From the NCBI GenBank assembly GCA_944472155.2, contig OX235271.1, forward strand, positions 126,795,329 through 126,859,328: 64,000 bases of DNA, written 5' to 3'. Within the stretch, counting starts at the first letter, position 1. Every line of letters starts with the position of its first letter. The notes beneath the pieces were generated by a model that saw only the letters and a program-made list of their open reading frames with translations, did not search any database and had not been told where the DNA came from. The translations under genes were made by a program, and so were the position numbers. Shown piece by piece: positions 46,015 to 58,600 of the stretch. The DNA comes from Trichobilharzia szidati (lineage: Eukaryota; Platyhelminthes; Trematoda; Strigeidida; Schistosomatidae).

Positions 46015-46172
46015 ACCCAGGCAATTTCCTACCTGGATGCTTACTGTGAAGACTCCCAAACTAGGACGAAAAAGCTGTCCAGTTCTGTCAGGTTTTCCAA
46101 TGGCCTTCTGATCGATGTCAGTTCATGATAGAACTCTAAAACCAGTCAAATCCCTGAAAAGGAACACTTGAA
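46015..46172 (+). mobile_element. Hammerhead SINE copy
   Basis: CTTACTGTGAAGACTCCCAA, ACTAGGACGAAAAAGCTGTC, CAGTTCTGTCAGG and the body. Stem II is changed to CTCC/GGAC, so pairing is lost. Confidence 0.7.
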
Positions 46173-46609
46173 TTTATACATTTATCTGAAAATTAACACC
46201 GTAGAAAAAACTTAACTTATAAGCAGTAATACTCCTTCCTACAAATTACTGTTATTCCATCATTACAGTTGTAGCATTGAGGAAGTAAATATCAGGAGTA
46301 AAAGCGATGAATTGTAAATGTGCAGAAGTTTTAGACTAAAATTCTATAAATAACCCTAGAGAATTTAGCTTACACTACTACTACTACTAATGAATACGAT
46401 AAAAACTCTTACTACAAAAGCCAATGTAATTAGCACACATCTATACCTGAATATCATATTGATTACCTGACTTAATTTGTACACAGTTTATACGACCAAT
46501 AGTACACAAAAATTAGAAGACAGACAACGGTGAATCTTTATAAATTAATATAGCTGTTTTTTTAAAATAAATTATTAGTTATGTTAAAAGAAATAATTCA
46601 CTAAAAGCT

Positions 46610-46669
46610 ATGAAAGCTACTGAAAGTTTGGACAATGATAACGATATTGTGGATAAAGTTAGTCAACAG
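46610..46669 (+). CDS. SLC6 exon 1 (start codon)
   Basis: ATG followed by 19 acidic/polar codons (MKATESLDNDNDIVDKVSQQ) and donor CAG|GTGAGT. Phase 0 joins exon 2. Chosen because no nearer ATG exon fits; support is phase only. Confidence 0.6.
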
Positions 46670-49600
46670 GTGAGTTCTGTTCATTTTGTATGTTGTTTCA
46701 TAAAGACTGAATTTATTCAGCATAAATTACTAAGGTGATAGTCTTTACACTGGTAACAGTACACTGAAGCATTTCAAACAAAAGTTATATGGACAATAAG
46801 ATTCATTCTTTTTCAAGTAAACATAGTAGATTAGGCACCAAATATTAGATTTCATCCGAATTAGTGTTCAAATAAAAGTTTTACGATTAATTCTGAAATC
46901 AGGATACCAATTTTGATGCATGTAATTTACCATCAACTTAATACACAGTCGTAAATAGTGTTAGAAAGAATAAGATATTCTACAGAATTTTACCTTAAAA
47001 TTAAAGACTTGCATAACTACCCAATTGTTTACCTTTTTATGCCTAATACTTCGGAGTTTTAAGCCTATTTTCTTCTAAGACCCTATTTCTACCAGTTTAT
47101 CACTGATATCATTTTACAGTAGTCCAAAAGTTCGATTTTCAATACAATATTTCCCACTTAATTTAAATAGTAAAGATGTTAATTTGACTTTTTCTGTATC
47201 CGTAAAATTTCATGTCTTTTATTTGAAATCTACCACACTGTAAATATGATTTCTGAATTTTTAAATTAGAACAGTTAAATATCAAATACTTTATCCTGCA
47301 GCGTGAATTAATGACTCCATACGAAATAGGTTTATTTGATAAAACACACAGTGATACAGTATTAAAAACTGGATGACGTTTTGAGTACAATTTATTGCTT
47401 TTAATCATTTCAATGCATTCATAACACTTTATTATAATTTCCCAAATATACGGTAAAAGTGTTGTGTCGCATGTGTTTTGTGTTGAATGGTGAAATGATA
47501 GTCACAAGATCTTTGTTTATACAATCAATGGGAAACATGTGCAATAGGAATGACTAAGCACCTGTACCGTATACATGAAAGATTACAGTACAGTCAAATG
47601 AATACATCGAAATGAATAAAAGCCATAAGTTGTTCTGGAAACGTCATCCAAATGTCACGACCGTATTACATTAACTTATATAATATAGAATTATATTCTA
47701 CCATAGTGTCCAAATTCTAAACTTACAGTAATTAATGACTACCAGATAATGATGACTAAGAGAGCAGCTTTTTATATCGAGACTGATTTTAAGTTAAAAT
47801 TTTACAACTCGCCCCTAAGAAAGACGTGTACATCAAGCTACCCTATATGGGGAATCACAGCAGCCTGATAACTAGACAAAGATTGAACGCTGCTGTTAAA
47901 AAGACTTTTTATGCAGCTAATATCATAATAATTAGTTCCCTTTATGAATTTAGATAAAGCAATAAGAAGACGTAATTTGTCTGAATCGTGTAATGTATTT
48001 GCGCAACACATTTCGAACAATCTGATCACACACGGACTAGTCATAGGAATATATATGAAATTAATAAAGAGGTAAGAGGTGAGAAAAATAGACTTAGGTC
48101 AAGTTTAAAGGACATATTCAAAGTCAAAGTAACAATGAAGACCACTAAACCAAATAACAGAGGTAATAGTACATCTGCTATGGTGTCAAAACAAAATTTA
48201 CCAAGGAAGGTTTAATGTGATGACAAATTGTTTTTGAACGCATAAAGGTGGCTTAAACTTTCTAATTGCTAGGGCTTCCACAAACTTTAGGATACGCCCC
48301 AAACACGTTTTATAGATAGGTTTAAAAGATCTATTAACGTCAATTTTATGTCCTGTTTCTATAATATGTTTTGCAATAGAGGAGCTAGGTCTCCTGTTCT
48401 CACCATTAATGGGTGAATCTTCAGATAAGGTTTTGAGTCCCTTTAGGAAAGAATACAAAATACATTAGGACAACAACTTATATGCAGATATATCAGCTTA
48501 ACAGTGTGATATTCATCTCTATCCAAGATTAACTAACAGCTTTCATTGGATTGAAATGAAACTAATAACCTCCGTGTTATATGATATCTTAATTTCTGCA
48601 GTCGTAAACTGTTAAATTCTCTCAGTCTCATAAACAAATATTTTAATGGGATGATCTTCATCTTCGTTCTACATCGAGAAGTGACAAAACTTGATGGTTT
48701 CAACTCAGTTGTAAAATAGTGACGCCCTTCTAGGTTAGATTCCTGGCACAGTTGTAAGTATTTATTACCATGTGTTCGTAGACTAGGATGAAATGATTGT
48801 CAACAGCTTTTACTTTTTTTCTGGTTTGTTGGTTTGTGAGTAAAATTAATTTGAAACGGAGTAACTTTTACTGTTTTATTCACCAATCCAAAATGAAAAC
48901 ATTTTTGATTCGGTTTTACTTCAGTTTCTTAGAATAGATTAAACAACATTTGTGGAGATAACCGCCAAGTAGTCTATTGAGGCTTCCGAAATAATGGAGA
49001 AGAATATATGGCGAAGTCAAATTCTTTTACTGTAATAGATGAAGTTACAATTCCTTAGAGTGAAGCATTAGAGCGAGCTGACAGACTTTTTAATTATTTG
49101 TTTCTAAATTTCTTTCCAGCAAGAATTTTATCCGTGCAATGTTTGACATTTTTAAAATGATACTATCAAAAGTTGAAACAGTTTGTTAGGCTACGTCTGC
49201 ATCGGGAGGTGTTTTTTTTCGTTGTTATCTAATTTCAGTTTTGTTATAGGGTTCAGAAAGCTGTCCTTCCTCGCTCAATTCATCCTCCATAAAACTTCAT
49301 GTTACTGCGGAGAGGTCTATGTTTCAGTCGGCTTTTGGCGAAATTATTTCATGCCTTGGAGGTGCAGTAGGTACAGGAAATATCTGGAGGTTTCCTCGTG
49401 TTTTAGCATCAAATAGTTACTCCGGAGGTAAGCATTCTTAACACCTTCACATTAGTGCAATAATGTATTTCATTTGAGGAATTAACCTTTCAGTAGTCTT
49501 AATCGATTGTAGTTGGTGGTAATGAAAAATCTCATGTTTGTTATATATGCTAAATGATCACATGTTAAAAGTATTTGAAACTATTCACCACTTTGAATAG

Positions 49601-52600
49601 CTGATAACAGGCAATGTAGAAATGAAATTTAAAACAGATAATTAATGCATTAGTAGAATAATTGATCCCTCTGATAAATCCAAACAAAAGACATAGATTA
49701 ATCAAGTATCTTGGTGTATTTTGATTAAAGCCTTGTCTCTTATAGGCTTCTTATTTATTTATTTTATTATAACTTGACTCCACACAGTATTTTTGATACA
49801 AGTATGGAATTTTCAGCATGTGATATCGGTAGCCCAATTTTGCAGGCCGACCATTGATATTGGGTGTGCGTCGGCCGGGGATCGAACCCCGGACCATGTG
49901 CATGATCGGTGAGCGTCCTAACCACTGTGCCACCGATGCAAGGGTTTCAGGTCATTCCACCTTTGCATCATAATAATAATAATGGTTATGAATTATCATA
50001 TAATTATGAAATTTTTCAGCTTAAATATACCTGACAGGCAAGCGTCTTTCGAATAAATATTAGTAAAAGGTTTGAGCATTGTGGATTAGATCAAATAAAG
50101 TATAATTACATTTCAATAATTTACACACAATGATAAGTTTTGTTATTGGTAATATTTCGAGCAAAATTACTGCCGGTGTTCACACCACTGTTGGAATTGT
50201 TTTATTCCATACTTTATTTGGTCTTTTTAATAGGATAAAATGTCCATAGTAAAACTAAGAACAGAACAAATGAGGGAATGATGTTATCTCTGTGTAGATC
50301 TTTTAGGCTTTCCTCCAATGTGCATAACATCATAATTATTTAGGAGAAACCAATCATGTACGATTGTGAACAGGATGATAAGATGGCTGTGAGTTATGCA
50401 TTACTGTTAATAACATTATTAACAATGATGAATCATTAAAAAATATGCGGTGACAAATTAGTGAAAAAAAATGTTATATGAACGTATCTGAACAGCTTAA
50501 GACTTAAAAGAAATAAGACTAAATAAAACAGAAGTGTAAAGGAAATGGAATAGGAAGGAAGGTGTGATGAGGCTACAAAATAGGCTGGCACGCTGTTGTT
50601 TCAAAGTTAGGACATGGTATGGTGATTCACCTCACATGCCAACCAGCTGACCCTACAGAGATGGAATGAGCTGAGCGGCAAACTAATTCTTCACCTCACT
50701 TCTAACATTTATCTTATTTTTACGAGTTTCACCACAGAATGATGTCAGTTAGAGAACCATTGAAAATCAGGGAGTACTGGATAGCCGTTTCATCCTAGTT
50801 TGGGAAACATCGGCAGTACACACCCACTAATTTCAGTCTATGGGCAAACTCGAAAAAACAAATCTAATCCCTTCAAATCAACTATTGAAAATCAATCTGA
50901 TGCTCGCCAATGACTTGCAACATGACAGAGTTCCCTGGAGTTCTAGTGAGAAGTCGTGACCAGTGAGGTCCATCCAGTCGAAAGTGAAGAAGGATTTCCC
51001 GGCAGATGATATTGGTTGGTGGTCGTGCTAAATCACGAATTGGTAGAAGTTAGAATTCATGGGCTGGCCAGTGAATTGGGTCCCAGTGGCTGAATGGTAT
51101 ACGCGCTTGCCTTGTAACTGGAAGGTCCTGGTTTTGAACTCCGGTGGTAGGTGCGTACTGATGATGATTCCCAAACTAGAATGAAACAGCTGTCCAGTAC
51201 TGCCTGGTTTTTAATGACTCTCTAACTGGTGTCATTCCGTGGTCACAATCATGGAAACAAATCTAATCCCTACAAGCCAACTGTAGAAATGTTATCTTCT
51301 CACTTGCAACACTGTGCTTAAAAATGTATAACACTGGCCTTAGACAGTCAAAGACAAGCAGATTAATGCTACATTAAACAAGATGTTTATTAAACTTTGC
51401 TTAGGATCCGTTTCAATAATTTACTATTAATATCATTAGTGGCTGTATACTCAAAACACAACGACGTTGTGATCAAAATACAGCTTCATTTAGTGCCTAT
51501 CACTCAGCTCAGTCAAAGCGAACGCATCTAAAAATAGTATTCAATTTCTTCTGATGAAACTCATATTTTTCGAAAGAAAAGGACCACTTATATACTAAAA
51601 CCTTATCGAATGTTTCTGTTAATAGCATGAACTATCCTTTTTCTTTTAAAAAAAATTAATATGAGTAACCAAAGAGATGCAAATGACACCAGAACAGATT
51701 TTTTATATAAACGATTTTGAACCTCAATAACTGAGTAAGAACTGATAATACTACTCAAATTCTAAGGCTGAAGTAAACGAAATAATGCGGGACTCAACAG
51801 TTAAGAGCCGAAACATTAAATCAGTTAGCTAATTACCCAAAGAGGAAAATCCAGTAGCGTATCGTATAGCCAAATGAATGCATCACATACTCGACTGACA
51901 TATAGCAATTAGTATTTAAGCCTAGATAGTTCCATCACTTAGAGACAAGTTTGTAAACTCCTTTGTTTGAGGGTATCCATCTGACGCTTCCTGGAAATTT
52001 CGGAGAACAACCTGTAGTTCCTAAGAATCTAATCAGTGTAACTATGTTCCATTATTAAGAGTTCTTACCTTTTCATTCAACTGAAGTGACAAAAAGGACT
52101 TTACTTTTCCAGAAAAGTCATGTTATTACAATGGTTTGGGTGATTTTGAATCGCGGAAACTGCGTTTCTAATTAAAGGTGAGTGACGACGTTGTTTTACT
52201 TTTAACTAAAATTAATATTCCAGAAAACTGCTTATTCTGTACACAACTCCCATTACTTTTTAAACTCTCAGGTGCATTAACCTTCTACCTAATATGGATA
52301 ACAATTCTATTTCTTTGGTCCATACCAATCCTCGTTGTGGAATATTCACTTGGCAGATTTACAAGAAATTCAGTCCCGTTGGCATTTTGTAAATTTTTTG
52401 GCGAAAAATTCTTTTGGTTAGGAGGATGGATGGTTTCTGTTGTTTTTCTACTAAGGTCAGAACTGGTAAATCATTAGTTAAAAAGTCAAAAAAAAACAAT
52501 TCATTTCTAATACCTTTTTACTTTGTTTATTTTGATCACATGTATTATTTGCGGATGTCACATGTAAACATTTTACCTAAATGACAGAGTTGTCACAACT

Positions 52601-55600
52601 ACACTGCCTTTATTTCATTGTGTCCGTCTGATAAATTTAAGGAGGCATTTTGACCAGATATTCTGTCTAGGTAGTAATGAAGATGTCATTGGTTCTGATG
52701 ATGAATTACCTACGACAAAATACTAAAGATCACAGGACATCAAATAATTTTCATCATCATTATCCTGAGCTACAGATTCTCCTAAAACGTTTCTGTCGTA
52801 ACAAACGTCAACTGTGCGACATCAGACCAAAAGATTAAGACCACATCAAAGTTAGTCATAAAATGAAAAAGAAAGTCATAGAAGTAGTCAAAGAAGATAC
52901 TGAATGTGTGTGATCATTTCCACTAATGAAAGTATGTTGAGAATCAGAAATTAAGGCTGATCTGTTGACCGGTGATGAATAAATTATTGGTAGTAGATGA
53001 TTCTGAATGTTTAAATGTTCATTTAAACTCCAATGATCCGTTACACTACTTAGTTTATGTTAATTTTTAATGCTATATAAGATAGACTTGACTTGTTTCA
53101 CGAAATACAGATTTCGGTAATATAATTTATCAAAACAATTAGTCCCTTTGATAAATTTGAATAAGGCATTAGGAAGACAAATTTCGTGAGATGATATCAT
53201 TTCGTAGTTTCTTTACAACCGCTTTACAACTAACATGGTTAACAATAATAAAATAAAGATCATGACAATTACTCAGCTAAACAAAAAAGTACATACTAAT
53301 GACCAATCATATTTAGATAGGTCATGTTGTCCATGGTAGGCGAAGATAGAAGTCTATTGTTTTTTGTACACACAGTTTAGGCTGTATGTGATCAATCCAA
53401 AGTGCTTCCTTCACCTTCAATAACCAACCTTGAATTAGAGTTGTGTGAAATAATTGTGAAACAGTCATTAATATTGATTTTGTGACCTGACATTAATAAG
53501 TGTTTTGCAATGGATGATGCTGGATTTCTATTCAGATTACTCGCATTGGGATTTTCTATATGATTTAGTAGCCATTTTGGAACATGTTCTTTCAAGGGTG
53601 ACCAGATTATGCAGTTGACAGCTCAAAGACTTCAGTCAGCCATCAAACGCACATTCTACGCCGCATCTCTTTTTCTCACTTGCCGAACATTTTCGATCCC
53701 TGTACCTACGATTAAAGAACGAAATTCTGTGAACTCTACTTCAAACTGTATCTACAAGTTCACCTGCAGCTGCGGTGACACCTATATAGGTAGAACCAAC
53801 AGAATGTTCCAATGTCGTCGGAAAGAACATGGTCCAAAATGGCTACAAAATCATATAGAAAATCCCAATGCGAGTAATCTGAATAGAAATCCAGCATCAT
53901 CCATTGCAAAACATTTATTAATGTCAGGTCACAAAATCAATATTAATGACTGTTTCACAATTATTTCACATAACTCTAATTCAAGGTGATGAAAGCATTT
54001 TGGATTAATCACATACAGCCTAAACTGTGTACAAAAAACAATAGACTTCTATCTTCACCTACCATGGACAACATGACCTATCTAAATATGATTAGTCATT
54101 AGTATGTACTTTTTTTATTTAGCTGAGTAATTGTCATGAACTTTATTTTATTATTGTTAACCATGTTAGTTGTAAAACGGTTGTAAAGAAACTACGAAAT
54201 GATATCATCTCGCGAAATTTGTCTTCTTAATGCCTTATTCAAATATAATTTATGCTATAAAACCTAGTGTTTTACAAGCTAACTGTAGATTCCCTGATTC
54301 TTATGAATATGGATGCGGGGTGTAATATTTCAATGAGAAGATGCAGAAAGAATGTCACTTGTAAACTTATGCCTTTTAAACTTACACTACCTGATTGTTT
54401 TATCATCTTGTTATAATCCATGTGAAATAAATGATGAAAGTACATGAAATTCATCCCTATAAATTTTAGATTGTGTAAGTGTCACTTTTAAACTATAAGC
54501 TGATTTCTATAAGACACAGACGAAAATTCCCCTGAGCAGTTGTTATTTCCGAAGTGTTTGTAACAGTTATTCGATCTCTCCCTTGAAGTCAGTTGTTTAG
54601 TTATGAATATGGTGTATTCCGAAAGAAATAATTATTCGGTAAAGACTCAGTTTTTAAATGTCAAGGTATGGAAAATTAGATGCTTGTTATACACATTCTG
54701 TCTCACAAAACTACTTCATCAAGATAGTTCACCAGTTGGCTTTTTTCTTTTTATTTCAGTTGTTATTATCCCGTTGTACTTGGCTGGTGTATATATTACT
54801 TCTACTATTCATGTTCACATCCTTCATTGCCAGAAACTGAAGAGGCTGGTTTAGCCATTTTCAGTAATTTCGCAGAGGTAAATATTGTAGAGTTGTTTAA
54901 TACTTTTGATAAGTACCCGGAAGAATAAATTATATCATAGTGAAATAAATGACTAAAAATATTTGTACATTACAGTTTAAAGTAGTTTATATGATAGAAC
55001 AGGAATGTTGCCAAATAAATACTCTTTAATAATAGGCAACCTCCGAAACTGATTGAATGAACCTTAGGATATTTACATATTACACTTATCCATAATCCCA
55101 CGACTACGAATAACTCACTCATCCTTAGAATTATGTTGTTGATAATTCATTTAAGTTTGTTTATTAACTTAACCGAAAAGTAAATCAACACCGTTCACTG
55201 AATAACCCTCAGAATAGTATTTGTTCTCGATAACTATAGGGTAATTTGGTGTGGTTCAACCCAATGAGTAATGAGAAATGTACATTAATTTTGTGTTCAG
55301 TACACAGATGGGTTGTGTGCAATCATTTACGTGGTGTCAAGTAATGTGATAAGTAGAGAGAACGATGGAATTTTTGAGACGACACCAAAGAATCTAATCC
55401 TGAAGTAAGCCTGAACCCGTGATATGAAAATCAGCTGGATTCTGAATAAAGACACGCTTTTGATAATTAAATCTGTTACTGTTAGAAAACTTGTGTGACA
55501 ATAACAGAAATGAATACATATTAGTAAACCCTAATCTGAACTTAACAGGTACACATACTAAGGCTGGCTACATCAATCTGTGAAGTAAGATTAGGGAGTG

Positions 55601-58600
55601 GTTACAAGCCTGGAAAACAATAAATGGCGGTTAAATACTCTCATTCAGTTTGTACAAGATGTTTCGATGAAGCGCATAGTTATCTTGGTAGCTAAATTTA
55701 AAAGTCGTTCGTACATAAATAGGATCACAGACAGATTATTTTTAAACCTAGTAGAAATATTCCTAAATAGGCAGAGACTAACTGTTTTCCCTAAATGGTA
55801 GCTTACTTTTTTTCAATAAGGACCATAGGTATCACACAGTTATCCACCTTTCCTACTGTTGACTTTTATAGCATTCCTATTGGCCGGTATTTACGCAAAT
55901 GTTAGCAGTGGCTTTAACTGGTATTTGTTTAGCCGGTGGAGTTAAGTGGATTGAAAAAGCCAATATCATCTTGGTCCCTCTTCTATTACTCATTATTCTA
56001 TTCATGTTTGGTTGGTCGCTAACAAGACAATATGCGGAAATTGGCATTGCGTTTCTTTTCACACCGTCCTGGAGTAAGTAAGACCACCTATGATTAAACA
56101 TCTTTAACTTATTTCATGATTATTCCTATGAATTTTCCAAGAAAATGAAGGTGAATTCGAGTTGTATTAGATTTTACATAATTGAATGGGTGAATTATTA
56201 AAAAATTACAAAACATTTTTTACTGAATATTATCCAGTTTGCAAATGCATATCCCAATAGTTTAATAGTATGTATCTTGAAGGATCCTTCAAATTAGGAA
56301 TAGTATTTTTAAGTATGCGGTGATTTGAAGCATTTAGACTGCTATCGGTCGGCTTCTGCCACGTAAAGAAGGTCTTACACCATGAGATAGGTAAATCTCT
56401 CACTTCACCTCAATCCTTTCCAAATGGAGTCAGCCTCATAATTACTGATAATGCATTTCATTATTTTACGTTCAATTGATACGTGATTCTAAAAGTTGTC
56501 CTTGTGTATAACTTAGTAAAATGTTTGACAAATCCTTTCTTGTGTAAGTGCAACAAAATTCTTTATTCAGGAAAGTGTATTGATGTGTCTGATTTTTATA
56601 GGTTGCGCCATTCTACGCAAAGCGGCAAAAACGTTAGGGGTAAACCATCCAGACTAAACAGTGGGAACAGTTTAAACACAGGTATTTTGATGGTCCCTGT
56701 GCGCTGCCTGAATAAAATACTATTTTATGAAGACTTATAGAAGTGATTAAGTCGTCAACTGTTGATTAACAATTCAGTGCTGAAATGAAATGGCACCGTC
56801 ATATAATCACTTTTTTCGTTTTAATGGATGTTTGAAATCCGTTACTCAACAAAAAATGGATGTTTCAGATAAAAGTATTTCTTAAGATTCTATCATGACC
56901 ATAATAACTGCTGTGGTATATTTAACTTCAAATCGAAATAGTGCGAAATATACGTCTTGGATTCCAGTACTAGCAGCCACTAACGAACAGACCTGAAGTT
57001 AACTTAGTTGAAATGAGTCACAAAATTCAGCCAAGAACAACGGTAATATATAGATTAGAAGAAAGTGATGTACACTACATAAACTATTCCATGAACTATG
57101 CAAGGCAAAATTGTTTCAATACAGCTACTATAATATAAGACCAGTCATTTCACTTCTAACCTGTAGTACAAGTGGTATGTGACCTTTGGTCAAGCTTAAG
57201 CTGAAGGATTAGAAATGTAAGGGGGCTTTTTCGAACGAAAACATCCTGTTAATGGTCTCCTCTATCCTTTCTAAATAATCACATTTAGAGTCATAGTTAC
57301 ACCAGTCTCACTTTATATCATACAGTTTCACTTGTATCGAATAAACACTAAAGGCACTTTAAATTACCAAACACTTCAGCATAAAATAAGTATGCTTTTC
57401 ACTTTTATATTGTAGGTAGTATCACAAGTCCCAGTTTATGGATTGCAGCCGCTGGTCAAAATGCTTTTGATACTGGTTCAGGAATGGCTATAATGGCAAC
57501 ATATTCTACATTTATGCCAAGAGATTCCAGAATAGTTTCTTATAGTTTCCTCATACCTATTCTTAACAACCTTGTCAGGTGAATTATTATTTTGGTAATT
57601 ATAAAGTCCATGTACAGCAATTAATAAAACATATTGTCACAGTAAGCATTACAAACATCATCAGAAAACATTTTCAGAAAATGTATGGCAGTAATCAGGG
57701 GTATCATTTTTAGCCATGAATTCCCATATGTACGTATAACATAGCAATTCTTGTGGCAGATTGTTTTATAGTCAGTATGATCTAATTGTACAGAAAAGAT
57801 CATACTTCACACAAATTCCTGCAAAGAGTCGACTACGATCATTTTTTTCCAATTATTTCAGTGTTTTCTTTGGAGCCAATTTGTCATATTTGTTGCAATA
57901 ACACTTTATTTATTTCCACACACAGGAATTACAACTGATCATCTGATTACTCTTCATACATTGAGTAAGACACAGAAAACTGACTGAGAAAACAAAGATT
58001 AAATGCTCCATGGAAAAGTTAGTATGGCTAATATACAGATATTTATATAATTAGGTTACACAGCCAATAAATTACTAGGTTAAGGCATAAAAAGTATACA
58101 TCCCAAGAACAGTACAATTACTTGACTTTTAATCTACGTTAAGGTCAAATGTTTACTTTGTGGATAACGTGAGAGACAATGAATCATAATGTTGTCTCCA
58201 CCTTCCCCAACAGCCTTAGGAGTAATCAACTATGGCATTGTATTGTTATTGCATGCAGGCTTTTTGAGACTAATCGTACAACTAAGTTGACTGCGATCCT
58301 TTTTAATGTTCCCCTTCCTTTTTATTGATCGGTAGAATGGTTCTTTTCTTTGTGGCAGTCGATAACTGACTGAAATGCATGCAAAAGTTTCAAATTTTTC
58401 TAGCATTCTTCATGTTTCATTTAATCATGAGTTTTCAAAATTTTCGAAAATAGCTGTATCTACAACTGGCTTCAGTCAGAAGTGATTATTTTATCGGTAA
58501 AGACTTTATTAGCAGTAGTGTATAAAACTCTGATACTGTTTTTAATTAAACAGATGGAGAACTTATTTTCACGAATAAAATTGGGGTTCAGAAAGCTTGA

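Noticed and set aside
54603..54854. Open frame overlapping SLC6 exon 4
   Set aside because: Wrong frame relative to the transporter, and it runs through the intron and the acceptor site.
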